Origin: Pseudohaliea rubra DSM 19751
GTDB lineage: Bacteria; Pseudomonadota; Gammaproteobacteria; Pseudomonadales; Halieaceae
Reading direction: 5' to 3'
Length of the DNA stretch: 64,000 bases
NCBI RefSeq assembly: GCF_000764025.1
Contig: NZ_KN234745.1
Span: 62,001 to 126,000, forward strand
The notes below the pieces were generated by a model. That model ran no database searches and was not told the origin of the DNA. It worked only from the letters and a program-made list of their open reading frames with translations. The translations under genes were made by a program, and so were the position numbers. Each line of letters starts with the position of its first letter. The stretch's first letter is position 1. Positions 7,987-16,457 of this stretch are shown in pieces.

Positions 7987-10101
7987 CTAGTCGGGCAGCT
8001 CGAAGACGTAAAGGGCCTGGCCGTTCGTCGGCTGGTAGATTTCCGGCGAGAGCACTGCGGTGAGTGCGCGGAACACACCGATACCGGTCGGTACGGCGAT
8101 GTACTGCTTGCCGCCGGCCGTGTAGGTGATCGGGTAGCCGTGTAGCGGTGCGCCCAGGCGCGTTTCCCACAGCACAGTGCCGCTGTCCACGTCGAAGGCC
8201 TTGAAATAGCGATCCAGATCGCCGATGAACACGAGCCCACCGGCCGTGCCGAGGGCGCCGCTGAGGAACAGGGCGCGCTGCTCGTGGGACCAGCGCTCTT
8301 CCAGGGTGCGGACATCGTAGGCGGCCAGCTTGCCCAGCTTACCGCCGGCACCTGGCATTTCGTAGGTGCGTGAGTCACCGCCGTAGCCGCCGCCACCAAC
8401 CTCGAGGGGTACCTCCCGCCCGACCATGTCGGAGCAGAGCTGGTGCAGGGGGATGACGAGACTGCCCGCTTCGGGGTTATAGGTCGAAGCCTGCCAATTA
8501 TGGCCGCCGTAGATCCCCGGGCAGGCCTGGATGGTATCGCCTATCTTTGCTTCGAGGATGTCCTCCCGGTAGCTCACCCGGCCTGTTTCCCGATCGATCC
8601 CGGCAAAAACGTTCTGCGGCAGCGTTTCCTTGACCGCGATGAAGTCGCCGTTGCGCCGATCAAGTTTCCAAAGCAGCCCGTCTTTCCCGACGGTAAACAG
8701 AACCTGTCTACCGTCGATATCCACCAGGACGCGCTCGAAGCCGATATCCATGTCGATGGTCTCGCCGGGCACATGTTGAAAATGCCAGACGATGTCACCG
8801 GTTTTCGGGTTCAGGGCGAGGGTGGAATTTGTGTATAAGGCCTGGTCCGTTGCGCTCATGCCGCGGCTTGCCGCCACCCAGGGCTTTGCCTGGGAGGTGC
8901 CGATGAAAAACAGGTCGAGCTCCGCGTCGTAGGAACCGGCGATCCAGGCGTCGCCGCCGGCCCGCAGCGCCTGCGGTTGCCCGCCCCAGGTGTCACCTTC
9001 GGGGGTACCGGGGAGGGCGATCGTAGAGGTTCGCCACAGCTCCTCGCCCGTGTCCGGGTCGTGTCCGGTGATAAAACAGCCCGCTTTTGTATACAGCTCA
9101 CAGCCGTTTATGCCCGACAGGACCACGCCGCCGCCGACGATGGGGCCGGCTGTGTGCGTATAGGCTTCACGGTAGTCGGCCTTCGCCGTACGCCAGAGCT
9201 GCTCTCCGGTGCGTGCATCGATGGCGATCAGCGCCGCATCGTAGGTGCTCAGGAACAGCTTGTCCTCATAGATGGCAATGTTGCGCACCGGACCGCCGAG
9301 GGTCTTGGCCTCCGGTGGGAAGGTGTAGACGAACTCCCAGAGGACCTCCCCACTGGCGCCATCCACGGCCTGGATAATGTTCCCCGGGTGGGTGACGTAG
9401 AGGATGCCGTCGTGGGCCAGCGGCGTGACTTGATTGCTGCCGTCGCGCATGGCGAGAACCCAGGCCAGCTTGAGGTCGCCGACATTGTCCCGGTTGACCT
9501 GGGCGAGGGGGCTGTAGCCATGTCCGTCCCGGGTCCGACGCCAACTCAGCCAGTCCCCCGGTGGCGGATTGGCCAACATGGCTTCGCTTACCGGGGTATA
9601 GCTGTCAAGTCCTTGTCCGCGGAAGCCACCCCGGCTGCGAGCGGCTTGATCGATTGTCCCTGCCTCAGTGAAATTGAACCAGCCCTCGTCGCCGCTTGCC
9701 TCTTCGGCACCTTCCCCCACGGGAGCCAGCGCCGCGAGGTCGAGCAGGGGCAGGTCACCGGCTGCGGACTCCCGGTTGCGCTCCAGCAGGTAGGCGACGG
9801 CTGCTGCGAGGTCGCGATTGCGCAGCACCGAGGTGCCGCCCGGGGGCATGTTCGCTGCGGTGTAGCGCAGCAGGTCTACCGGTGAGGCCTGGCCCCACTT
9901 GTCGAGGAAGACAGGCCCGAGGAGAGCATTGCCGTGCGGCGATCCGCGCAGGGACATACCGTGGCAATTGGAACAGTGCCGAAGGTAGACGGCCTCGCCC
10001 GCGCTGGCCAGCTCCGCTGGCGTTGGCGGCTTCGCAGCGGCACCGGAGACGCCGGCAAGGAGCGTGGTGGCGAGAAGGGCAGGGGACAGGGCCTTGGGCA
10101 T
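7987..10101 (-). CDS. PQQ-dependent dehydrogenase with N-terminal cytochrome c domain
   Basis: The start at 10101 is chosen because it gives a clean signal peptide ([20 protein letters not shown], then AAA) behind AAGGAGA; the mature enzyme is periplasmic. Of 704 residues, about 25-115 form a cytochrome c domain with haem site CSNCH (C43, C46, H47) and a likely Met ligand in ANMPPGG (M85). The rest is an eight-bladed PQQ propeller with repeated tryptophan-docking blades ([35 protein letters not shown]). It should oxidise an alcohol and pass electrons through its own haem. In the well-known quinohaemoprotein alcohol dehydrogenases the haem domain is C-terminal, so this order is unusual. It is the last gene of the leftward acyl-CoA dehydrogenase/SDR unit. 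Confidence 0.88.
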   Translation of the reverse strand: MPKALSPALLATTLLAGVSGAAAKPPTPAELASAGEAVYLRHCSNCHGMSLRGSPHGNALLGPVFLDKWGQASPVDLLRYTAANMPPGGTSVLRNRDLAAAVAYLLERNRESAAGDLPLLDLAALAPVGEGAEEASGDEGWFNFTEAGTIDQAARSRGGFRGQGLDSYTPVSEAMLANPPPGDWLSWRRTRDGHGYSPLAQVNRDNVGDLKLAWVLAMRDGSNQVTPLAHDGILYVTHPGNIIQAVDGASGEVLWEFVYTFPPEAKTLGGPVRNIAIYEDKLFLSTYDAALIAIDARTGEQLWRTAKADYREAYTHTAGPIVGGGVVLSGINGCELYTKAGCFITGHDPDTGEELWRTSTIALPGTPEGDTWGGQPQALRAGGDAWIAGSYDAELDLFFIGTSQAKPWVAASRGMSATDQALYTNSTLALNPKTGDIVWHFQHVPGETIDMDIGFERVLVDIDGRQVLFTVGKDGLLWKLDRRNGDFIAVKETLPQNVFAGIDRETGRVSYREDILEAKIGDTIQACPGIYGGHNWQASTYNPEAGSLVIPLHQLCSDMVGREVPLEVGGGGYGGDSRTYEMPGAGGKLGKLAAYDVRTLEERWSHEQRALFLSGALGTAGGLVFIGDLDRYFKAFDVDSGTVLWETRLGAPLHGYPITYTAGGKQYIAVPTGIGVFRALTAVLSPEIYQPTNGQALYVFELPD

Positions 10102-10129
10102 GGGCTTTTCTCCTTCATGATATGCGGCG

Positions 10130-10882
10130 TCAGGCGCTGTAGCCGCCGTCGACGCCAATGATCTGCCCGTTGATATAGGCCGCCCCCGGGCTTAATAGGA
10201 AAGCGACGGTCGCGGCAACCTCCCCGGGATCGCCCAGGCGCGGCGCCGGAGTGCGGTCCAGGCACAGGCGTATCACGTCTTGAGCGGTCTGGTCGGCGGT
10301 AAAGGAAGAGTGGACGATACCCACATCAATCACCCCCGGAGCCACGGCGTTGATGCGCTTGCCATCGCCTGCGATCTCCCGGGCGAGCTGACGCACGATG
10401 CCGGCGATGGCCGTCTTCGGTATGCCTGACATGCCGTCGTTTTCGAGGGTGCGCAGCACGGCCGTGGTCAGCAGCTGCACAAGGGCGCCGCCGGGGGGGA
10501 GGCGCCGGGCCGCTGCCGTAAGTAGATGAAAGGCGCCGAAGACGTCGGTTTCCATGATCTCGCGGAACTGCTCGGGCGTGACATTCACGAGGGGGCAGAG
10601 AGGAATGGCGGGACCGGTCGCGTTGACGACCGCCGTCAGCGGCCAGTCACTACTGCCGGCTTCGCTGAGAAAATTATCCACCGCGTCCGGGTCCCGCAGG
10701 TCAACGGCGCTGCTGGTCACGGGCACGCCCAGGGCGCCGAGTTCTTCGCTGAGTGCGCGGGCACGGTCGCTATTGCGGTGATAACCGATGTGCAGTCCGT
10801 AGCCATCTGCGGCTAGACGACGGCAGCTGGCGGCCCCGAGACCGCCGCTGCCACCCACCACGGCTACCGTACGCTGGTCCAT
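10130..10882 (-). CDS. SDR-family protein without the catalytic tyrosine
   Basis: The start at 10882 follows AGGAGAAGG and begins directly with the Rossmann strand; a longer reading to 10957 would run into the upstream gene. The protein has 250 residues with the glycine loop GGSGGLG (10-16) and NATG in place of NNAG. The region normally carrying S-x12-Y-xxx-K reads T139, S152, K156 (SGIPK), so the catalytic tyrosine is replaced by serine while the lysine stays. The C-terminal [14 protein letters not shown] is standard for the FabG-like branch. It may bind NAD(P) without classic activity, or use other chemistry. It lies between the acyl-CoA dehydrogenase and PQQ dehydrogenase genes and is co-transcribed with both. 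Confidence 0.82.
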   Translation of the reverse strand: MDQRTVAVVGGSGGLGAASCRRLAADGYGLHIGYHRNSDRARALSEELGALGVPVTSSAVDLRDPDAVDNFLSEAGSSDWPLTAVVNATGPAIPLCPLVNVTPEQFREIMETDVFGAFHLLTAAARRLPPGGALVQLLTTAVLRTLENDGMSGIPKTAIAGIVRQLAREIAGDGKRINAVAPGVIDVGIVHSSFTADQTAQDVIRLCLDRTPAPRLGDPGEVAATVAFLLSPGAAYINGQIIGVDGGYSA

Positions 10883-10953
10883 CCCCTGTGCCTTCTCCTG
10901 ATGCGCCGGCGAGCCGGGAGCTGGGCTCCCGGGGACGCGCCGGCGGCTAGCGC

Positions 10954-12249
10954 TCAATCCTCCAGATAGTGGCCGTACTTCTTGAGGGCCGCTTCGCGCA
11001 GCGTGGGCGTGTGGTAAGTCGGGAACAAGCCCGGCGAAGGCTCGTAGTCACGTAATACCGTGCGCGCCACCGTGATCTTGTGCACCTCTGAGGGGCCGTC
11101 GACCACACCAAGCTCCGGAATGTTCGCCCACATGGTCATCAGGGGCGTCTCATCCGACATACCCCAGCTGCCGTGAAGATGCATGACGCGGTAGATAACT
11201 TCCTGCAGCACCTTGGGCGTCGCGGCCTTGATGGCGGCAATTTCCTTGCGGACCTCCCGGTTGTATTCCTTGTACTTGTCGATCAACCAGGCTGTGTAGA
11301 GCACGTGCAGGCGGTACTGGAGAATCTGCGTGTAGGTGTCGGCGATTTTTTCCTGGGTCAGCTGCTTGTCCGCCAGCAGCTCGCCCTTGGTGTGACGGCT
11401 CTTGACTCGCTCGCACATCATGTCCATGGCTTTCTTCAGTACGCCGACGCTGCGCATGGCGTGATGCACGCGGCCGCCGCCGAGGCGCGTCTGCGCCACC
11501 AGGAAACCGCCGCCTTCTTCGCCGAGGAGGTTCTCTGCCGGCACGCGGCAGTTCGTAAAGCGCAGGTAGCCATGCACGCCGCCGCCCTGTTCAACATAGG
11601 GTCCGACCGCGGTATTGCGCAGGATCTCCAGCCCCGGCGTGCCTTTCTCGACGAGCACGATGGAGGCGCCCTCATGAATCGGCACATCTTTATTGGTCAC
11701 CACCATGACGAGGAGGAACTCGGAGAAGCTGGCGTGCGAGGCAAACCACTTTTCACCATTAATGACCCACTCGTCACCGTCGCGCTCCGCCGTGCAGGTG
11801 AACTGTGCCGGGTCGGCGCCTGCGTGGGGTTCGGTCATGGAGTAACAGGAGGCAATTTTGCCGTCGAGGAGAGGCTGCAGGAACTTTGCCTTCTGCTCCG
11901 GCGTGCCGAAGTGCGCGAGGATCTCTGCATTGCCGGAGTCAGGCGCCTGACAGCCGAATACGCTCGGTCCGAAGCGACTGCGTCCGAGGATCTCGTTCAT
12001 CAGCCCGAGCTTGACCTGCCCGTAACCCTCGCCGCCCAGCTCGGGGCCCAGGTGGCAGGCCCAAAGCTTTTCTTTCTTCACGATATCCCGGAGCGGGGCC
12101 ATGGCCTTCGCTGCGGGAGATTCCGGATCCCAGGGGTCCCCGGCGCCACGGAAGACGAGATCAAGGGGCTCGATTTCCTCTCGTGTAAAAGTATCAATCC
12201 AATCCAGCTTCCGCTGAAACTCAGGGTCAGTCTCGAAACTCCAGCTCAC
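10954..12249 (-). CDS. Acyl-CoA dehydrogenase, ACAD10/11-like
   Basis: This 431-residue FAD enzyme starts at GTG 12249. It shows the FAD/substrate segment CYSMTEPHAGADPAQFTCTAERDGDEWVINGEKWF (divided by the usual conserved glycines), the TRLGGGRVHHAMRSVG helix and the C-terminal GPSEVHKITVARTVL motif. At the position of the catalytic glutamate in medium-chain enzymes (YEGT) it has VDGP, making D384 the candidate base, as in ACAD10/ACAD11-type proteins. In mammals those enzymes are fused to an APH-type kinase; here a separate APH-type kinase (13127-14149) lies in the divergent operon. It is the first gene of the leftward unit and likely shares control with the 12316-12363 operator region. Confidence 0.88.
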   Translation of the reverse strand: MSWSFETDPEFQRKLDWIDTFTREEIEPLDLVFRGAGDPWDPESPAAKAMAPLRDIVKKEKLWACHLGPELGGEGYGQVKLGLMNEILGRSRFGPSVFGCQAPDSGNAEILAHFGTPEQKAKFLQPLLDGKIASCYSMTEPHAGADPAQFTCTAERDGDEWVINGEKWFASHASFSEFLLVMVVTNKDVPIHEGASIVLVEKGTPGLEILRNTAVGPYVEQGGGVHGYLRFTNCRVPAENLLGEEGGGFLVAQTRLGGGRVHHAMRSVGVLKKAMDMMCERVKSRHTKGELLADKQLTQEKIADTYTQILQYRLHVLYTAWLIDKYKEYNREVRKEIAAIKAATPKVLQEVIYRVMHLHGSWGMSDETPLMTMWANIPELGVVDGPSEVHKITVARTVLRDYEPSPGLFPTYHTPTLREAALKKYGHYLED

Positions 12250-12315
12250 GCAGCCTCCCGTTTGATTTTAGGGCCTCTGGGGTTGGTCCCGGCGCGCCTT
12301 GCGGGGCGCTGTGCC

Positions 12316-12363
12316 TTGACTTGGTAGGCTGCAAGTTTAAACTTGCTAGTCGCAAACAAGCAA
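12316..12363 (+). promoter_or_regulatory. Promoter with double operator in the divergent catabolic gap
   Basis: The -35 box TTGACT (12316-12321) and -10 box TAAACT (12338-12343) are 16 bases apart. The dyad TTGCTAG-N7-CAAGCAA (12343-12363) matches the one at 3480-3500. In addition a perfect 16-bp palindrome GCAAGTTTAAACTTGC (12331-12346) covers the -10 box and shares its last bases with the dyad, so two overlapping binding sites are present. The gap (12250-12392) is bordered by the start of the leftward acyl-CoA dehydrogenase unit, so one regulator could control both directions. Confidence 0.7.
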
Positions 12364-12392
12364 ATATTTATAACTCCCAAGCGCAGGATGCC

Positions 12393-13130
12393 ATGGACAA
12401 AGACACGACTACCTGGATTGTAACCGGAGCCTCCCGAGGGATCGGGCTGGCAGCTGCCGATCGTATCCTCGAGCAGGGCGGCCGCGTCGCCCTTGTGGCT
12501 CGCGGCGAGGGCCTGGAAGCGCTCGCAGAAGCTCGCGGTGACAACTGTATTGCCTGTCGCGCGGATGTCTCGCGGCCGGAAGAACTGGCCGCCGTCGCCG
12601 AGCGTGTGCTCGGCGAATGGGGTCGCATCGATGTGCTGGTCAACAACGCAGGCCTCCATCGCGGGGGCCGCGTCGGACGCCTCAAGCTCGAAGACTGGCA
12701 GGCCGTGCTGGATGTGAACCTTACCGGCGCGCTCCAGGCGATACGGGCGGTGGAGCCGCACTTCACTGACGGCGGTGCTATCGTTAACGTCGGCGCTGTT
12801 GTCGGTTTTCGGGGCTTTCCCGGCGATGTCGCCTACGCAGCGTCGAAGGCCGGACTCTCCGGCCTGACCCGCGCCCTGGCGATCGAGCTGGCCCCCCGGG
12901 GCATCCGGGTGAACCTTGTTATTCCCGGTCTCGTCCTCACGGAGATGACCGGCGGGGTCTCACCGAAGGCCCTCGAGGCCATGCGCCAGACCATTCCCCT
13001 GGGTCGTTACGGCGAGGCTGAGGACATCGCCCGGGTAATTCACTGGGTTGGCTCCAGCGATTATATGACCGGCGCCTTCGTGCCCGTGGACGGCGGCCTG
13101 CTGTCGAGCTTCGGAGTCCCCGGACAATGA
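12393..13130 (+). CDS. SDR-family oxidoreductase (FabG-like), catalytic serine replaced
   Basis: The 245-residue protein starts at ATG 12393 behind CAGGA; a TTG at 12321 in the same frame lies inside the promoter and is rejected. Motifs are TGASRGIG (11-18), NNAG (84-87), N109 and Y148-AAS-K152. The position thirteen before the tyrosine, normally serine, is A135 in NVGAVVGF, so one member of the triad is missing. R37 after the second strand hints at NADP. The stop overlaps the kinase start (ATGA). Together with the kinase and ligase it matches the gene set of the levulinate/4-hydroxyacid pathway, where the SDR acts on a 3-hydroxyacyl-CoA; that role is inferred. Confidence 0.85.
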   Translation: MDKDTTTWIVTGASRGIGLAAADRILEQGGRVALVARGEGLEALAEARGDNCIACRADVSRPEELAAVAERVLGEWGRIDVLVNNAGLHRGGRVGRLKLEDWQAVLDVNLTGALQAIRAVEPHFTDGGAIVNVGAVVGFRGFPGDVAYAASKAGLSGLTRALAIELAPRGIRVNLVIPGLVLTEMTGGVSPKALEAMRQTIPLGRYGEAEDIARVIHWVGSSDYMTGAFVPVDGGLLSSFGVPGQ

Positions 13131-14149
13131 ATCCCGCACAGGAAACGGCCCTGGCCAACTGGCTGGCAACCCACGCCGGCGTAACCGGCGCCCGGGTGTC
13201 CGGCGTTCTGGGCGGCGGGAATGCCAATGTCACGCTTCAACTCGACAGTGACGACGGACGCCTGGTGCTGCGCACGCCGCCGGAAAACGCCGTATCCGCC
13301 AAGGCGCACCGGGGTATTGAACGCGAGGGGCGGGTACTCCGTGCCCTGTCCGGGCGGGCGCGGGTTCCCGGTTTCGTCGCCTGGTGTGAAGATCCGACGG
13401 TCCTGGGCCGGCCCTTTCTTGTTGCGCGCCACGTCGACGGCGTCGCGATCACCTCGACGCTCCCGGCGAGCTACGACGCTACAGCAGAGAGTGTCAACCG
13501 CCTCGGCGAGGACCTCGTGGACGAACTGGCGCTCGTGCACACGCTGCCGTGGGCATCGCTGGGTCTGGAGGACTTCGGGCGCCCGGAGGGTTTTCTGGAG
13601 CGGCAGGTGACGCGCTGGCGGGAGGTCCGACGGGCCGACCAGGTGCGGGAACTGCCCGAGCTGGAGACGCTGGCTGCCTGGCTGTTGGCAGAGAAGCCGG
13701 CAGATCATCCCGGTGCCCTGACCCATGGCGACTACCACCTGGACAATACGCTCTCCCTGCCGGACCGGCCGGGCCTCGCGGCGATCATCGATTGGGAACT
13801 GGCGACGATCGGCGACCCGCTGTCAGATCTGGCGCTGCTGCTTATGTTCTGGGGCGACCAGCGGCGCTCGGCCCCCCCCGGCTTCCCGCACATCCAGGAG
13901 GTGAGCCGGCGCGCCGGCGTCCACAGCCGCCGGGATCTCGCCGAGCGTTGGTCCGGTCAGACCGGCATCACCCTGGACAACCTTGATTATTACCTGTGTT
14001 TTGCCTTCTGGCGCCTGGCGGCCATTGTCGAGGGCGCCTACGTGCTGTACCGCCGGGGCAAGGTCGATACGGCCTATGCCCGCGGTATCGAACAGGACGT
14101 ACCCGCGCTCCTGGCCGAGGCGGCTGCTGCAGCAAGAGGAGATTGGTAG
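13127..14149 (+). CDS. APH-type phosphotransferase (acyl-CoA-associated kinase)
   Basis: The 340-residue protein has the aminoglycoside-phosphotransferase fold: a catalytic loop HGDYHLDN (200-207; D202 as base, N207 for metal) and an IIDWELATIGDP segment whose D222 replaces the DFG aspartate. Near the N-terminus lies GGGNANVTLQL as nucleotide loop. Members beside acyl-CoA dehydrogenases correspond to the kinase half of ACAD10/ACAD11 and to LvaA, which phosphorylates a 4-hydroxyacyl-CoA in levulinate breakdown. The same role is likely here, since ligase, dehydrogenase and SDR genes adjoin. Antibiotic resistance is unlikely from context. It overlaps the SDR and directly abuts the ligase. Confidence 0.85.
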   Translation: MNPAQETALANWLATHAGVTGARVSGVLGGGNANVTLQLDSDDGRLVLRTPPENAVSAKAHRGIEREGRVLRALSGRARVPGFVAWCEDPTVLGRPFLVARHVDGVAITSTLPASYDATAESVNRLGEDLVDELALVHTLPWASLGLEDFGRPEGFLERQVTRWREVRRADQVRELPELETLAAWLLAEKPADHPGALTHGDYHLDNTLSLPDRPGLAAIIDWELATIGDPLSDLALLLMFWGDQRRSAPPGFPHIQEVSRRAGVHSRRDLAERWSGQTGITLDNLDYYLCFAFWRLAAIVEGAYVLYRRGKVDTAYARGIEQDVPALLAEAAAAARGDW

Positions 14150-15784
14150 ATGGCCGATTACGCGCCTATGCCCGCCACCATGATGCACATGCCGATGACT
14201 GTGCAGATGATTATGCGTCACGGGGCGAGCGTGTTCCCCGACAGCGTCGTTGCAGATTTCGATGGCGACCGGGTAACGCACACCCGCTATGGTGAGATCG
14301 CCCGGAACGCTGTGCGCCTCGCCAACCTGCTCCGCGACCTGGGGGTCCGTCTCGGCGATCGCGTGGGAACCTTCAGCTGGAACAACCGCGAGCATCAGGA
14401 AGCCTATCTGGCTATCCCTGCCATGGGCGCGATCATGCACACGATCAACGTGCGCCTGTCCACGGAGCAGATCGCCTTCGTGATCAATCACGCCGAAGAC
14501 CGCGTGCTGATCGTCGATGCGCAGCTTTTTGAGGTGCTCGCGCCGGCGCTGCCGCTCCTTGATACGGTCCAGCACCTGCTTGTTGTCGGAGCCGGGGCCG
14601 AGCCCGTCAGTGGCGCTGTTCACAGCCACGACTATCACAAGGCGGTGAGCCAGCAGCCGGATGACTATCCCTGGCCAACGCTGGACGAAAATGCGGCGGC
14701 CGCGATCTGCTATACGAGCGGTACCACGGGCAATCCAAAGGGCGTGGTCTACAGCCACAAGACCACCTATCTGCATGCGCTCGCTTCCCGCGCCACCGAT
14801 ACCTTCGGCATCTGCGAGGCGGACCGGCTGCTGCTGCTGCCGCCCATGTTCCACGCCAATTCCTGGGGCATGCCCTACAGCGGTTGGTTCTCCGGCAGCG
14901 ATCTGATCATGCCGGGGCCCCACGTGCAGCCGGACAAGCTCATTCGCCTGATCGGCAGTGAACGACCCACGTTCAGCGCGATGGTACCCACGGTGCTTGG
15001 AGACCTTCTGCGCGTGCCGGAAGAAGAGCTCGACATGCGCTGCTTCCGGCTGCTGGTGTCCGGCGGCTCCGCGGTGCCGCCGGCCATGATCGAAGCGGTG
15101 CGTGAACGCTGGGGGGTGCCCCTCCTGCAGGGCTGGGGTATGACTGAGACCAGCCCCATGTGCGTGCTGTCGCATCCGCCGCGGGAACTCGAGGGCCAGG
15201 CCGAGTCGCAATGGCGGGCCAAGAGCGGTCGCCCGGTGCCGGGCATTGAAGTGCGAGCAATAGACGATAGCGGTGAGCCGGTTCCCTGCGACGGGGAAAC
15301 CGTGGGTGAACTGCAGTTGCGGGGGCCCTGGGTGACCGGCGCTTACCACGGCATCGACGCCAGCGACAGCTTTACGGCGGACGGCTGGCTGCGCACCGGC
15401 GATGTTGGTCACATCGATAGCAAGTACTTCGTGCAGCTGACTGACCGTACCAAGGACGTGATAAAGTCCGGAGGCGAATGGATCTCGTCCGTGGACCTGG
15501 AAAATGCCCTGTCGGCCCACCCGGACGTAACCGAGGCCGCCGTGATCGCTGTGCCGGATGAGCGCTGGCAGGAGCGGCCCCTGGCAATTGTGGTCAGTCA
15601 CCGTCCCGACCTCGGTGCCGAAGAGCTTCGCAGCTTTTTGCGCGAACGCGTGGCGCGGTTCTGGATTCCTGAGCGCTGGGTTTTTGTCGATGCTCTCGAG
15701 AAGACCAGCGTCGGTAAGATCGACAAAAAACGTCTGCGGGAACGACGCGATGCGGGTGAGTTTGAGGTCCTGCGCGTGTCCTGA
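14150..15784 (+). CDS. Fatty-acid-CoA ligase (AMP-forming)
   Basis: This 544-residue ANL-superfamily enzyme activates a carboxylic acid to its CoA thioester with ATP. Visible motifs are the P-loop SGTTGNPKG (about 190-198), the A5-type GWGMTETSPM, the hinge region DGWLRTGDVG...DRTKDVIKSGGEWISSVDLE, and the C-terminal lysine in EKTSVGKIDKKRLRER. Its start immediately follows the kinase stop. The overall sequence resembles medium/long-chain ligases. In this operon it probably makes the CoA ester that the kinase, SDR and dehydrogenase then use. The acid itself is not predictable. Confidence 0.92.
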   Translation: MADYAPMPATMMHMPMTVQMIMRHGASVFPDSVVADFDGDRVTHTRYGEIARNAVRLANLLRDLGVRLGDRVGTFSWNNREHQEAYLAIPAMGAIMHTINVRLSTEQIAFVINHAEDRVLIVDAQLFEVLAPALPLLDTVQHLLVVGAGAEPVSGAVHSHDYHKAVSQQPDDYPWPTLDENAAAAICYTSGTTGNPKGVVYSHKTTYLHALASRATDTFGICEADRLLLLPPMFHANSWGMPYSGWFSGSDLIMPGPHVQPDKLIRLIGSERPTFSAMVPTVLGDLLRVPEEELDMRCFRLLVSGGSAVPPAMIEAVRERWGVPLLQGWGMTETSPMCVLSHPPRELEGQAESQWRAKSGRPVPGIEVRAIDDSGEPVPCDGETVGELQLRGPWVTGAYHGIDASDSFTADGWLRTGDVGHIDSKYFVQLTDRTKDVIKSGGEWISSVDLENALSAHPDVTEAAVIAVPDERWQERPLAIVVSHRPDLGAEELRSFLRERVARFWIPERWVFVDALEKTSVGKIDKKRLRERRDAGEFEVLRVS

Positions 15785-15810
15785 CGCTGCAGCCTGACGA
15801 GGAGCCACTC

Positions 15811-16452
15811 ATGCCACAGCCACAGCCATCCAGGGCCGAAGAAGGGCCGCTTACCCAGGCCGAGAGGACCGCGCTGTCTGACCGACGCATGTTCGAGGCG
15901 GCCATCGAACTTATCAACGAGTTCGGTACGCGCAAGATGACCCTGAAGGAGATCGGGGAGCGCGCCGGTTACAGCCGGGGGCTCGCGAGCTATCGCTTCG
16001 GTTCCAAGGACGGTCTGCTGCGGGAACTTTTCGGGCGCTTCGACATGCGCTGGAAGGAGCACCTCGGCGAGCGGCTCCAGGGGAAGCGCGGTATCGAGGC
16101 GATTCGCGCCGGCATCCACGCCCAGCGCGATTTCTTCCGCCGCGAGCCCAACTATCTGCGGGCCATGTACCTGCTCTGGTACGAATCCCTCGGCCACGAG
16201 TCGGATATCCGCAGTGCCCTCTCGGACCATCATGCGATCTACCGCAAGGATGCCCGGCAGTGGGCCGAGGCGGGAATCGCCGACGGCGATATCTCCTCGA
16301 CCATCGACCCGGAGCAGTTCGCCGTGCGCTACTGCTCCTTCATGTTCGGCACCATCTATCAGTGGCTGGTGGATGCTGATGCGCTGGACATCGACGGGCT
16401 CTTCGCCGATTACGAAAAGCAGATCATGACTATCCTGAGAACTGGAGTGTAA
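15811..16452 (+). CDS. TetR/AcrR-family transcriptional regulator
   Basis: The protein has 213 residues. The N-terminal helix-turn-helix is clear (RKMTLKEIGERAGYSRGLASYRFGSKDGLLREL, divided at its turn, about residues 45-80); the rest is the ligand-binding, dimerising helical domain. It is the only transcription factor in the catabolic island and lies within the operon behind the 12316-12363 operators, an arrangement typical of autorepressors released by a CoA thioester or acid. I infer that it binds the TTGCTAG-N7-CAAGCAA sites; there is no direct evidence. It starts at an ATG behind GACGAGGAG. Confidence 0.9.
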   Translation: MPQPQPSRAEEGPLTQAERTALSDRRMFEAAIELINEFGTRKMTLKEIGERAGYSRGLASYRFGSKDGLLRELFGRFDMRWKEHLGERLQGKRGIEAIRAGIHAQRDFFRREPNYLRAMYLLWYESLGHESDIRSALSDHHAIYRKDARQWAEAGIADGDISSTIDPEQFAVRYCSFMFGTIYQWLVDADALDIDGLFADYEKQIMTILRTGV

Positions 16453-16457
16453 CCGCC

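Noticed and set aside
12331-12363. KstR2 operator
   Set aside because: The half-sites CAAG and CTTG are the same, but they are separated by six bases rather than two, so the similarity is only suggestive.
13127-14149. Aminoglycoside resistance kinase
   Set aside because: The fold is shared, but the overlap with an SDR gene and junction with an acyl-CoA ligase gene point to acyl-CoA metabolism.
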